Origin: CALRGE01 sp964360635
Lineage (GTDB): Bacteria; Patescibacteriota; Gracilibacteria; UBA1369; 2-02-FULL-48-14
Direction: 5' to 3'
Assembly (NCBI GenBank): GCA_964360635.1
Contig: CAYHXO010000007.1
Span: forward strand, 5,287-69,286
Length of the DNA stretch: 64,000 nucleotides
The notes under the pieces were generated by a model. The model did not search any database and was not told where the DNA came from. It saw only the letters and a program-made list of their open reading frames with translations. Position numbers and translations under genes: made by a program. Shown here piece by piece: positions 42,953-51,678 of the stretch; positions within the stretch are counted from its first letter, which is position 1, and each line of letters opens with the position of its first letter.

Positions 42953-45797
42953 CAGTACTTGGAGTTGGTGGAGTCATGGGCTTATGTTCATCCAGAGCTT
43001 CCGTTTTTTTAGTATCCACAGAGTAACTCGGATCTGTGTTTTTTCCAAGCTCCTGAATATCAACACCAATTCTAGCTGAAATTTCCTGATCTACAAATAT
43101 TCTTTTTCTACCATATTTCATTCTTGAATATTGTTTGATTATATCTCGAACTTTCTCACTTTTACCAGTTTCATCCCAAATCGTAGCCAAAGAGAAAGGC
43201 CTTGATGTTGATCCGTTAACAGTCAACTTAATATAAGCCTTATAATTCGCAATACCAATTACATCTTGCTCGGTCAAAACCGGTGCATATTCTTTCGCAA
43301 GATATTCAGCATCTTCAGCACCAACTTTAAAAGATTGCAAAGTACCGACGTTACCAAATACCGCGTCACGAATTTGGGTGTTTGCAGAACCTGATTTTGT
43401 GACTGTTAGCTGGCTTATATACTGGTGAGCAATAATCAAATTCAACCTATATTTTCTGGCCTCAGACAGAATTGAACAGAAAGTATCTGTTGCAAAGTTC
43501 TGGAACTCATCGACGTATAGGAAGAAATCCTTTCTCTGATCTTCAGGAGTATCAACACGACTCATCGCAGCCATTTGAAGCTGTGCAACCACGATCAAAC
43601 CAAGGAGCTGAGTATTTAATGTACCAAGCTTACCCTTTGAAAGATTAATGAGAAGAATTTTCTGATCATCCATACATTTTCTAAAATTGAATGCGGATTT
43701 TGTTTGACCGATGGTATTTCTCATTATCGAGTTTGTAATAAATGGGCCAAATTTCGCAGAGAAATACGGAATCATTTCCTGCTTTTCACGTTCACCTGTA
43801 TTTGCATATTCATGTTCCCAGAATGACTTCACGATTGGATTTGTTACTTTAGAAACCTTATATTTCATAAATTCTTCATCAACGAAAATTCTCGGCACAT
43901 CAATTAAAGTGGCACCTTCATCTTGATCAGACATCAATGTTAAACAAGCATTTCTGAAATAGTGCTGAATTCGAGGTCCGAAAATTTCGTCACCGAAAAT
44001 CTTAATAAATATTTCAGTCGCCTGGCTTGAAACCATATCCTGTTGTTCAGGAGAGTCAGCCTCCAAAAGATTCAATGCCATTGGCCTTTCAATATCTGAT
44101 GGATCAAATACAATCACATCTTTAGCGCGTTCTTTTGGGATATATTGTAAAATATCCTCAATCAAATCACCGTGTGGATCAACCACACAAACACCATCTC
44201 CATTTATAACATCCTGACGAGCAATTGAACTGATGTAGGCAGATTTACCTGTACCTGTTTGCCCGATAATATAATGATGTCTGCTTCGATCTCTCTTTTT
44301 GAATCTAATATCTTTTCTAACACCTCGGTAGAAATTGTAACCAAGCAAAATACCTTCGTTTGAAAGATCGTTTGGCGCAGGCAAAAGTTTGTACTGAAGC
44401 CATTTAATAACCGGAGTATAGTTGTAACGAGTTGTCGGCAAATGAAATAATGAAGCTAATTCTTCAGGTGTAAGAATAGATTTTTTTTCACCGAATTCCA
44501 TAAATCTCCTTGAAGCTGCAAAGTTCATTATTGGAGTATTAATGAAATCCAAAAGTATCAATCTTCTTGATTGAAACCAGTTAGAATCAGCCTGCTTTGT
44601 TGCATTAAAAGCAACGAACATACCATTCAAAATGGTATCACATCTATTTTCACCTTTATCAGATGACGCCATAACACGGATTACAGTTTCAAAACCAACC
44701 TGCCTTGCCTTTTCACCAATCATTTTTGCTAATTCTTCTTCAGTTTGAAGCATACGAACATATGAATCACCTTGTTTTGCTCCAGGGGCATAATTTTTAC
44801 TTGCTGCTTCAGCACCTTGAAACAACGCAGTCAAAAACCAACCTAGAATACTTAAACCGGGAATGTTCCAAAATCCGCTTAATTTCTGACCTTTAAACAA
44901 AGCATTACCAACTTTTGAGGCTCGCTTCGCCCATTGAAGACCGGCCGGTCTCAGCATAATTTGAATCATCGCCCTTTCATTATCTTCAAGTTTAGAAAGA
45001 ACGTTAGTAAAATCATTTAAAGGGTCATTCTCCAGTGTTTTAAAGGTTTTTATTGGGTATGAATCCTCTTTTTTTAAGTACATATAAAAGGATTTCAAAA
45101 ATGTTTTCAGTTTTGGATCCCGCATATCAGGAGGTTTTATATATTCTATGGAAGCATTTGTGTAATAAGTAGTAATTTGCTTCTCTAAAATTTCCGAATA
45201 ATAAGGATTAACTGAAGCGTAAAAAGTAATTTCTTTAAACTTCGCATGAATTTCAAATGAGATTGTATCCTTGTGGAACAACCATACTAAAAATTCGTTC
45301 CATAGATTCAATTCTCTAATTTCATGAAGACCTCTAAATAGCTGGTCCATAATCGCAATTTTCTCCTTAAAATCTTTCTCAGTTGCATGCTCTTTATCTT
45401 TTGCAGATTCTTCTCTTGGCATTGTAATTTGAATATAAACTCTCTCTTTAGCTGCAAAATATGCATATAAATCTCTTAATAAGCTCCAAAAAAGTTTATA
45501 CATTAAATAGACAGCAAGTACTGAAAAAATTACCTGCTTGTAATGTGCCAGGAAAAAGGCAGTCGTTAAATAATTTTCATAAGCATATGCGGCAAAAATC
45601 TTTGTGTTTTCCCAGGTTATTTCATTATAAAAATTCACTGAAAATTTCTTTAACTGGCTCCAATAAAGCATTGGTCTTTTTAAACTTTCTAAATAAGTTG
45701 AAAAAATTTGCCCTAGGAATACTTGAAAGTCATAAAAGTAATCAGCCCCCCTCTTAAGACTCGCGACATATGAATGAAATATTTTTGCCATACTCAT
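42939..45797 (-). CDS. VirD4/TraG-like type IV secretion ATPase
   Basis: A 952-residue membrane-anchored ATPase. The N-terminal ~500 residues include a membrane segment (about 80-105) and a large domain typical of CPR coupling proteins. The motor domain has Walker A IIGQTGTGKSAYISS (about 508-522), VVDPHGDLIEDIL soon after, and Walker B-like FLYVDEFQNFATD (about 759-771) followed by SEARKYRLNLIIAHQY. It would energise DNA or protein transfer with the pilin at 14018. The C-terminal ~40 residues are Pro/Thr-rich. Co-transcribed with glyS and the LCP gene. Confidence 0.87.
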   Translation of the reverse strand: MSMAKIFHSYVASLKRGADYFYDFQVFLGQIFSTYLESLKRPMLYWSQLKKFSVNFYNEITWENTKIFAAYAYENYLTTAFFLAHYKQVIFSVLAVYLMYKLFWSLLRDLYAYFAAKERVYIQITMPREESAKDKEHATEKDFKEKIAIMDQLFRGLHEIRELNLWNEFLVWLFHKDTISFEIHAKFKEITFYASVNPYYSEILEKQITTYYTNASIEYIKPPDMRDPKLKTFLKSFYMYLKKEDSYPIKTFKTLENDPLNDFTNVLSKLEDNERAMIQIMLRPAGLQWAKRASKVGNALFKGQKLSGFWNIPGLSILGWFLTALFQGAEAASKNYAPGAKQGDSYVRMLQTEEELAKMIGEKARQVGFETVIRVMASSDKGENRCDTILNGMFVAFNATKQADSNWFQSRRLILLDFINTPIMNFAASRRFMEFGEKKSILTPEELASLFHLPTTRYNYTPVIKWLQYKLLPAPNDLSNEGILLGYNFYRGVRKDIRFKKRDRSRHHYIIGQTGTGKSAYISSIARQDVINGDGVCVVDPHGDLIEDILQYIPKERAKDVIVFDPSDIERPMALNLLEADSPEQQDMVSSQATEIFIKIFGDEIFGPRIQHYFRNACLTLMSDQDEGATLIDVPRIFVDEEFMKYKVSKVTNPIVKSFWEHEYANTGEREKQEMIPYFSAKFGPFITNSIMRNTIGQTKSAFNFRKCMDDQKILLINLSKGKLGTLNTQLLGLIVVAQLQMAAMSRVDTPEDQRKDFFLYVDEFQNFATDTFCSILSEARKYRLNLIIAHQYISQLTVTKSGSANTQIRDAVFGNVGTLQSFKVGAEDAEYLAKEYAPVLTEQDVIGIANYKAYIKLTVNGSTSRPFSLATIWDETGKSEKVRDIIKQYSRMKYGRKRIFVDQEISARIGVDIQELGKNTDPSYSVDTKKTEALDEHKPMTPPTPSTDVTP

Positions 45798-45842
45798 CAG
45801 ATTTAATCTATCTGATAATTATAGCAGAAATCAGGAAGAACA

Positions 45843-47207
45843 TCAAGCCTGTAGCTTCCCTTCTAAATATGCCTTCAAATCCACAATTTTCACCCTCTCC
45901 TGTTTCATTGAATCTCTATCTCTAACAGTTACAGAAGCATCATCGCGAGAATCAAAGTCAAAAGTAATACAGAAAGGCGTTCCAATCTCATCTTGACGTC
46001 TATAACGCTTACCAATCGCACCACTTTCATCAAACTCAGATCTGAAACTCTTCTTCAGGTCTTTATATACAGACATAGCCTCTTCTGAAAGATCCTTCTG
46101 AAGCGGAAAAACTGCGACCTGAACTGGCGCAATTTTAGGCGAAAAATGCATAACTGTTCTTTCTTCGCCATTTTCAAGTTTTTCAAGCTGATAAGCGCTT
46201 AGCAACACAATCAAGAACATTCTTGTTAAACCAAGTGCCGGCTCAACCACATGTGGAACAAAAACTTCATTAGTTATTGGATCTCGATATTGCAATTTTT
46301 CTCCTGAAAACTTGATATGCTGATCCAAATCATAAGAACCACGGTGAGCGATTCCCATTAATTCACCCCAACCAAATGGAAATTCATATTCAAAATCCAC
46401 GGTTTTAGTAGAATAGTGAGAAAGTTCATCTTTTTCATGATAACGAAGTCGTAATTTCTCATTCGGAATAGCTAAATCTGCAAAAAATTTCTTATAATCC
46501 TCAACCCAAGCATCAAAATATTGTTCTGCATTTTCAGGTCTAACAAAATACTCAATTTCCATTTGTTCGAATTCTCTAGTCCTAAAAATGAAATTTCCTG
46601 GAGTGATTTCATTTCTGAATGATTTTCCATATTGCCCAACTCCAAAAGGAAGACGCACACGCATTGAGTCAATAATATTCTTAAAATTCACGAAAATTCC
46701 CTGTGCAGTTTCAGGTCGAAGGTAAATTTGCTCGGCTGTATCCTCAATAACTCCTTGGTAAGTCTTGAACATAAGGTTGAAGGCACGAGGCTGAGTCCAA
46801 TCTAATTTCCCACATTTAGGACATTTAATTTTCTCATCCATAATTTTATTAAAAATCTCATCATTACTCAAACCGGCAATTGTAATTTGCAATTTTTCTT
46901 CAAGAATTTTATCTCCACGAACACGCTCCTGACAATTTTTACAATCCATCAAAGGATCAGCAAAATTCTTTACGTGACCAGAAGCCTCCCAAACCCGTGG
47001 ATTCATCAAAATGGCACTATCTAGACCAAGCATATCATCACGATCATCAATAAAAGTCTTCCACCAAAAATTCAAAATATTTCTTTTGAGTTGAGATCCA
47101 TATGGACCGTAATCCCAAGTATTTGCGAGACCGCCATAAATATCACTTCCTGGAAAAACAAAACCACGACGCTTACACAATGACATTACATCTTCCATTA
47201 AAGCCAT
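45843..47207 (-). CDS. glyS: Glycyl-tRNA synthetase, single-chain (archaeal/eukaryotic-like)
   Basis: Class II alpha2-type GlyRS, 454 residues. Starts LMEDVMSLCKRRGFVFPGSDIYGG; class II motif 2 is FRNEITPGNFIFRTREFEQME, motif 3 is EPALGLTRMFLIVL. Two Cys pairs (CKNC and CPKCG) suggest a zinc-binding insertion. C-terminal anticodon-binding domain VQVAVFPLQKDLSE. Lies between dtd and the secretion ATPase. Confidence 0.96.
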   Translation of the reverse strand: MALMEDVMSLCKRRGFVFPGSDIYGGLANTWDYGPYGSQLKRNILNFWWKTFIDDRDDMLGLDSAILMNPRVWEASGHVKNFADPLMDCKNCQERVRGDKILEEKLQITIAGLSNDEIFNKIMDEKIKCPKCGKLDWTQPRAFNLMFKTYQGVIEDTAEQIYLRPETAQGIFVNFKNIIDSMRVRLPFGVGQYGKSFRNEITPGNFIFRTREFEQMEIEYFVRPENAEQYFDAWVEDYKKFFADLAIPNEKLRLRYHEKDELSHYSTKTVDFEYEFPFGWGELMGIAHRGSYDLDQHIKFSGEKLQYRDPITNEVFVPHVVEPALGLTRMFLIVLLSAYQLEKLENGEERTVMHFSPKIAPVQVAVFPLQKDLSEEAMSVYKDLKKSFRSEFDESGAIGKRYRRQDEIGTPFCITFDFDSRDDASVTVRDRDSMKQERVKIVDLKAYLEGKLQA

Positions 47208-47232
47208 AAGTTTTATTTAAATTATGTAGAAA

Positions 47233-47685
47233 TTAGCCGATTTTCGACTTTGAATCAAGAATTATAGTAACAGGCCCATCATTTACAGAAGAAACCATCA
47301 TGTGAGCTCCAAAAATTCCGGTTTGCACCTTAATTCCCTTATCCTCTATATAAGAAACAAAGGATTTGTACATTTGCTGGGCTATTTCAGGTTCCGCGGC
47401 TCCACCAAAACTCGGCCTATTCCCACCTGACAAATCCGCACACAAAGTAAATTGAGAAACTACCAAAATAGAGCCTGCAATTTCAGTAATTGGGAATTGC
47501 ATTTTCTCATTTGAATCAGGGAAAATCCTCATTTTTATAATTTTTTCCGCCATCCAAATTAGATCATCATTCGAATCACTTTTTTCTACACCCAAATAGA
47601 CCAACAGACCGCCTGTGATCATACCTGCTAGATCACTCTCGACAGTAACATGCGAATCCAAAACTCTTTGAACAACTGCGCGCAT
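47233..47685 (-). CDS. dtd: D-aminoacyl-tRNA deacylase
   Basis: Removes D-amino acids (and mischarged Gly) from tRNA. 150 residues. MRAVVQRVLDSHVTVE begins the family; SQFTLCADLSGGNRPSF and the cross-subunit Gly-Pro motif NDGPVTIIL are intact. Its position directly upstream of glyS is apt, because DTD also clears glycine from tRNA-Ala. Shares one base with the DUF3467 stop. Confidence 0.95.
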   Translation of the reverse strand: MRAVVQRVLDSHVTVESDLAGMITGGLLVYLGVEKSDSNDDLIWMAEKIIKMRIFPDSNEKMQFPITEIAGSILVVSQFTLCADLSGGNRPSFGGAAEPEIAQQMYKSFVSYIEDKGIKVQTGIFGAHMMVSSVNDGPVTIILDSKSKIG

Positions 47686-47990
47686 TATGCATTTTCAGGT
47701 AAAGTCATTCCTCCATCTTTTGGTTGAGCAGCAGATTTCTTTTTGAAATCCTCAAGAGCTCCTGTCAAAACCTTCATGAAAGATTCAGCAGTTCTCTGAT
47801 TCATATTCACTCGGCTTACAACCTCAATTAACGGAGAAGGACGATTTGGGACAAGATATCCAAAATCAACCACTACTTCATTTGAATTTACATTTACTGA
47901 AACCGCATTAGCATAAACACCTGCTTGTAAATCATCTGGAACCTTTACTTGCAACTGTTGTTGAGCTGCATTTTGTGTTTCGTCTGCCAT
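47685..47990 (-). CDS. DUF3467 protein
   Basis: A 101-residue protein. The core YANAVSVNVNSNEVVVDFGYLVPNRP, then SRVNMNQRTAESFMKVLTGALEDFKK, matches DUF3467. No membrane segments; function unknown. It starts a leftward operon with dtd, glyS, the secretion ATPase, the LCP protein and the exonuclease. Confidence 0.85.
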   Translation of the reverse strand: MADETQNAAQQQLQVKVPDDLQAGVYANAVSVNVNSNEVVVDFGYLVPNRPSPLIEVVSRVNMNQRTAESFMKVLTGALEDFKKKSAAQPKDGGMTLPENA

Positions 47991-48055
47991 AAATTGAAAA
48001 TTTAAGTATTAAATCGAATTCGAGTATATCATAATTTCCTGACAAGGCTACATAT

Positions 48056-48084
48056 TTGCAGACTAAAAAAATTAGTAGGATAAT
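48056..48084 (+). promoter_or_regulatory. Candidate promoter of the DUF5668-like gene
   Basis: TTGCAG (48056-48061), a 17-base spacer and GATAAT (48079-48084) precede the ATG at 48108. Confidence 0.45.
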
Positions 48085-48107
48085 AAAAATACTTTAACAA
48101 TATCTAT

Positions 48108-48386
48108 ATGTCATGCTGTTCAAATCACACTAAAGATAATCACATGTGGGGAGGATTAATTGCCTTCATTGTCGGAGCTGTTATTCTTTTAGAAAGGTTC
48201 GACATAATTCCAGCTGAAACATGGGCTTACCTTTGGCCAAGTATTTTAATTGTTGTGGGACTAAAATTGATGCTTGGTTCCAACGAAACTTGCACTACCT
48301 CAGACGAATCATGCAAAGGTGAATGTTCTGTTGCAATGCCAACAATTGCGCCAACCACTGCAAAAAAAACCGCAAAGAAAAAATAA
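48108..48386 (+). CDS. Small membrane protein, DUF5668/LiaF-like
   Basis: A 92-residue protein with two short hydrophobic segments (about 14-28 and 40-55) joined by ERFDIIPAETWAYLWP, the pattern of DUF5668 and LiaI/LiaF transmembrane units. Two Cys-containing parts (SCCS at the start; CTTSDESCKGEC after the second helix) are unusual and might bind metal. A Lys/Ala/Thr tail ends it. An internal ATG at 48144 is a less likely start. Its stop abuts that of the TrmB-like gene. Confidence 0.72.
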   Translation: MSCCSNHTKDNHMWGGLIAFIVGAVILLERFDIIPAETWAYLWPSILIVVGLKLMLGSNETCTTSDESCKGECSVAMPTIAPTTAKKTAKKK

Positions 48387-49127
48387 CTATAAGAAGTAGT
48401 CCTTCATTAAAACACTTTCAACGAAGGTGGAGTAAAAAGGGTCTTCAAGGCACATCAGCTCAGTTTCTTTGTCATTCGAAAAAATAAAAATTACTTTATT
48501 CTCACAAAGTAATAGCTGACCATTCACAAAAATATTTTCCATGTCAGATTCAAAAATTAAAAAATTCTCGTAAAGATCTTTGGCAATTTTTTTCATACCT
48601 TTCGGAATACATAAAGAAATGTTTTCAACATATTTTTGAGCTAGTTTACCTAAAAAATCATTTAGAATTTTTGAAGACTGAGCATCACTACCAAAATCCA
48701 TAAATAAAACTCTCAAAGGAAAGTCACTTGATATTTTTTCTTTCAAAAATTTATTAATTGCTTTAGATCCCTTATGATAAACAATTTTTTGTCGATTTAG
48801 ATCTTGACCGATAGAAGTATTCTGTAATTTTTCAACACAGTTTTTTGCAACTTGCATTCGAAATTTCAATTCAGACTCCTGTCGCTCTAAATTATAGAGT
48901 ATGCATTCCGGATCATGTGGAATAAATCTTCTTCCATTGTGCATTTCCTCAAAAGAAACAATCCCTTGCTGACAAAGTGAATTCAATACAGCGTAAGCCG
49001 TAGCTCTTTTTATATCCAATCTATTCGCAACCACGCTCGCCGGCGACGGTCCGATTCTTAATAAAATCAAATAAACCATTGCCTCCTTTTCCGTAAACCC
49101 TAATTGCATCAAACTTTCAATTTGCAT
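48387..49127 (-). CDS. TrmB-family transcriptional regulator
   Basis: A 246-residue regulator with a winged helix-turn-helix (about 1-75; LMQLGFTEKEAMVYLILLRIGPSP, VVANRLDIKRATAYAVLNSL, GIVSFEE) followed by a coiled-coil-like linker and a C-terminal effector domain (about 110-246). TrmB proteins are mostly archaeal sugar-responsive regulators. It faces away from a degenerate response regulator across a 185-base gap with a dyad at 49199-49220, the likely operator. Confidence 0.85.
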   Translation of the reverse strand: MQIESLMQLGFTEKEAMVYLILLRIGPSPASVVANRLDIKRATAYAVLNSLCQQGIVSFEEMHNGRRFIPHDPECILYNLERQESELKFRMQVAKNCVEKLQNTSIGQDLNRQKIVYHKGSKAINKFLKEKISSDFPLRVLFMDFGSDAQSSKILNDFLGKLAQKYVENISLCIPKGMKKIAKDLYENFLIFESDMENIFVNGQLLLCENKVIFIFSNDKETELMCLEDPFYSTFVESVLMKDYFL

Positions 49128-49198
49128 ATTTATTGGTAACAGGCGGCAAAGGCTAACAAAATAAATAGGATGTTGTAAAGAGCGGCTAGTGAACTGAT

Positions 49199-49256
49199 GT
49201 TGTCAAATTTTGTTGACAACAAGCCATTTTTTTGGTGTTGCCCACACTCTGACAAC
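49199..49256. promoter_or_regulatory. Candidate operator: dyad plus third half-site
   Basis: GTTGTCAA-N6-TTGACAAC (49199-49220) is a perfect 8-bp dyad. A third copy of TGACAAC lies at 49250-49256, 36 bases after the one at 49214. The rest of the gap 49128-49312 shows no gene. Autoregulation by the TrmB-type protein is likely. Confidence 0.5.
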
Positions 49257-49312
49257 AGGAAATTCTACCCGTTACAGCTTTTTCCGATTATTAATTATTT
49301 TTATTTAAAATT

Positions 49313-50014
49313 ATGATTTGTGCACTTAACCACAGTCACATGCATACAACAATTATAAGCCCGTATCCAAAACAAGCCGGCATGCTTGCACAAACATTCA
49401 AAAGACAAAACATTGAATGTATCACAGTTAGTCCGGAACATCTTTTCGGAGATTGGTTTCCATACACCGATTCTGTAATTTTCTATCATCCACTTACTCA
49501 TGAAACTTGGGAAAGGTTAATAAATTTTTTAAGAAATTTGAATAGAGATATACCCATAATTTTGATTGGTGATTTGCATAGGTATATTTTCAAAGTGGAA
49601 CCTTTTCGAGAATTTTCTCATCGAATAATCTATATTGAAAACGATATAAAACTTGAAGAAATACCTTCAATCATAAAAGAGTGTTCAAGAGCTCGTCGTC
49701 AGGAAATTGGGAATAGATATTTTCAAATGGGGTCATTAATTCTTGATAAAAGGAATCGGGCAATAATTATAGATTCAGTCTTCAGATTACTAACAAAAAA
49801 AGAATATTTTCTATTGGAACTTTTAATGCTAAATGCAGGTGAAGTAACAAGTCGAGATACAATTATTGACTATGTATGGACGAGAAGAAATTTTATTTCT
49901 CAAAATACAATTGAAGTTTACATAAGCAGATTAAGAAAGAAAATTGACTCTGAATCAAAAAAATCTCTTATATCAACCGTTCCTTGCTTAGGATACCAAT
50001 TGGATAAAATGTGA
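49313..50014 (+). CDS. Orphan response-regulator-like protein, degenerate receiver
   Basis: A 233-residue protein. The C-terminal ~100 residues are an OmpR-type winged helix (VFRLLTKKEYFLLELLMLNAGEV, ISQNTIEVYISRLRKKID, ISTVPCLGYQL). The N-terminal ~120 residues look like a receiver fold but lack the phospho-acceptor Asp: the end of strand 3 reads DSVIFYHPLT. The switch Lys is also not evident. It probably works without phosphorylation. Start at 49313 or, from the receiver-like MHTTIISPYPKQAG, at 49340. No histidine kinase is nearby. Confidence 0.82.
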   Translation: MICALNHSHMHTTIISPYPKQAGMLAQTFKRQNIECITVSPEHLFGDWFPYTDSVIFYHPLTHETWERLINFLRNLNRDIPIILIGDLHRYIFKVEPFREFSHRIIYIENDIKLEEIPSIIKECSRARRQEIGNRYFQMGSLILDKRNRAIIIDSVFRLLTKKEYFLLELLMLNAGEVTSRDTIIDYVWTRRNFISQNTIEVYISRLRKKIDSESKKSLISTVPCLGYQLDKM

Positions 50015-50095
50015 ACTTTACAAAAATATTACATGTGATAGTGTGTTGTTAAATGTGTGAGAAATCCTGGCTACTATTCTAACAAAATGTGAACT

Positions 50096-51172
50096 ATGGT
50101 CACTACTAACTTCACCGTTGACAATAAAATGTCACCTCAGGATTTGCAACTTCACGCTCTTATCACTCACCTTCTTATTGTTCTTTCTGAAAAAGAAAAG
50201 TTCATTATTGAAAATCGCTTTGCCCTTGAACAAGGAAAAAGAATGACATTGGAGGAAATCGGATCTCATTTTGGAGTGACTCGTGAAAGAATTAGACAAA
50301 TTGAAAAGAGCGCACTTCGTAAATTAGAGAGGAATGCTCAAAATACAAACGTTAGAATTCTAACTGAATTTGCAAAAGCACTTTTAGAAAAACAAGGTGG
50401 AATTGTTCAAGACCAACATTTCAAAAATCTCCTTTTAAATATTCTTCCAAATATTACATCTCAAGAAATTCAAGATTTACACCTTGCTCTAATTTTGGAT
50501 CAAGGAATCCAAAACGAATCAAACACTTTGAAATATCATCCTTATTTCAAACTTTCATCATTCAATGATGATTTGATTAATTCAGTTGCAAGTACAGGTT
50601 TGAAAATCTTGCAAAGTTCAAAGCATGTTATACCAACAGATAAATTGGCTGTAAAAATCAATGAGGCCCTTAATACAAAACTTGATACAAGAACAATAGA
50701 AAATATTCTACGAGTTGTTAAAGAATGTAAATTTACAGACGGAGGAATCGGATTATTCTCATGGAGACACATCCATCCTCGAACACTTCGCGATAAAATC
50801 AATTATATTTTCACTCGTGAAAAAAAGGCACTTCACTTTCAAAAAATTGCAACACTTATTACTGATTCTAAATTTGATTCCAAGAGAGTTAATGTACAAG
50901 CAGTTCACAATGAACTAATCAGAAACTCTCAATTTATTTTGATCGGACGTGGAATTTACGCTCACAGTGATTGGGGCTATAAAACAGGTACAGTTGCAGA
51001 CGTAATTGAAGAAATTTTAGTGGACGGAGTTGCTCGAACTCGTGAAGAAATCACAAAAGCGGTTCTTGAAAGACGCCATGTCAAAACAATTACAATTTAT
51101 CTCAATCTAAAGAACAAATCTCAGTTTGTTCGTGTCGGTCGTGATAAATACAGCCTAGCGGGAAAGAATTAG
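50096..51172 (+). CDS. Sigma-70 region 4 / HARE-HTH regulator
   Basis: A 358-residue DNA-binding protein. Residues ~30-80 are a near-perfect RpoD-type region 4: EKEKFIIENRFAL then TLEEIGSHFGVTRERIRQIE and SALRKLE. Sigma regions 1-3 are missing. The C-terminal part has a HARE-HTH-like domain (about 230-290; LHFQKIATLI ... VHNELIRNSQFILIGRGIYA) as in RNA polymerase delta, and a second copy-like domain (about 300-355; TREEITKAVLERRHVKTITI ... FVRVGRDKYSL). Likely a transcription regulator rather than a true sigma factor. Confidence 0.8.
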   Translation: MVTTNFTVDNKMSPQDLQLHALITHLLIVLSEKEKFIIENRFALEQGKRMTLEEIGSHFGVTRERIRQIEKSALRKLERNAQNTNVRILTEFAKALLEKQGGIVQDQHFKNLLLNILPNITSQEIQDLHLALILDQGIQNESNTLKYHPYFKLSSFNDDLINSVASTGLKILQSSKHVIPTDKLAVKINEALNTKLDTRTIENILRVVKECKFTDGGIGLFSWRHIHPRTLRDKINYIFTREKKALHFQKIATLITDSKFDSKRVNVQAVHNELIRNSQFILIGRGIYAHSDWGYKTGTVADVIEEILVDGVARTREEITKAVLERRHVKTITIYLNLKNKSQFVRVGRDKYSLAGKN

Positions 51173-51678
51173 TTCCATTTGATAGAACAACCCATTGATG
51201 GTTTCTGACTCTCAGTGGGTTTTTTGTTTTCTAACAAATCTGAAACAGCAGATTTTATGCCATCAAAGTTCCCTCGATAACTCAACTTATGCTGAGCGTC
51301 ATATACAAAAAAATCGGGCGTACAAACTGCACCATAAGCCTTAGCTGCTTCTTGATGTTCATCATATAAGTATGGGAAATTATGACCTTTTTCTTTCGCA
51401 TACTTAGACATTTTTTCAAAAGAATCTTCCGGATAATTAGAATTCGCATTCGAGTTAATTCCAACAAATTGGACACCTTCATGCATCGAGACCACAAGCT
51501 CCACCATATCAGTCCAGATTTTCTGAACATAAGGACAATGATTACACATGAAAATAATCACTAAAACTTTTGCAGAGGAATACTCCTGAAGAGTATGCAT
51601 TTTATTATCAATCCCTTTTAAATCGAAATCCGGTGCTACACTACCGAGTGGCAACATTCTCGATTCAGTAAGCGCCAT
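51169..51678 (-). CDS. Thioredoxin-like (AhpC/TSA-redoxin) protein
   Basis: A 169-residue soluble thioredoxin-fold protein: APDFDLKGIDNKMHTLQEY, then VLVIIFMCNHCPYVQKI with a CNHC active site, VGINSNANSNYPEDS, and a conserved CTPDFFVYD. This matches the alkyl-hydroperoxide/TlpA-like 'redoxin' group with CxxC. No signal peptide, so cytosolic. It begins inside the last codons of the MgtC/DUF4010 gene (14-base overlap), so translation is coupled. Confidence 0.87.
   Translation of the reverse strand: MALTESRMLPLGSVAPDFDLKGIDNKMHTLQEYSSAKVLVIIFMCNHCPYVQKIWTDMVELVVSMHEGVQFVGINSNANSNYPEDSFEKMSKYAKEKGHNFPYLYDEHQEAAKAYGAVCTPDFFVYDAQHKLSYRGNFDGIKSAVSDLLENKKPTESQKPSMGCSIKWN
51189..51231 (+). terminator. 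Intrinsic terminator inside a convergent CDS
   Basis: AACCCATTGA and TCAGTGGGTT form a 10-bp stem with one wobble around a 13-base loop, followed by TTTTGTTTT. It ends the rightward sigma-region-4 gene and at the same time encodes the last ~20 codons of the leftward thioredoxin-like gene. Confidence 0.75.

Noticed and set aside
50042..50095. Promoter for the sigma-region-4 gene
   Set aside because: TTGTTA at 50046 has no -10 at an acceptable spacing; TACTAT is 20 bases away.
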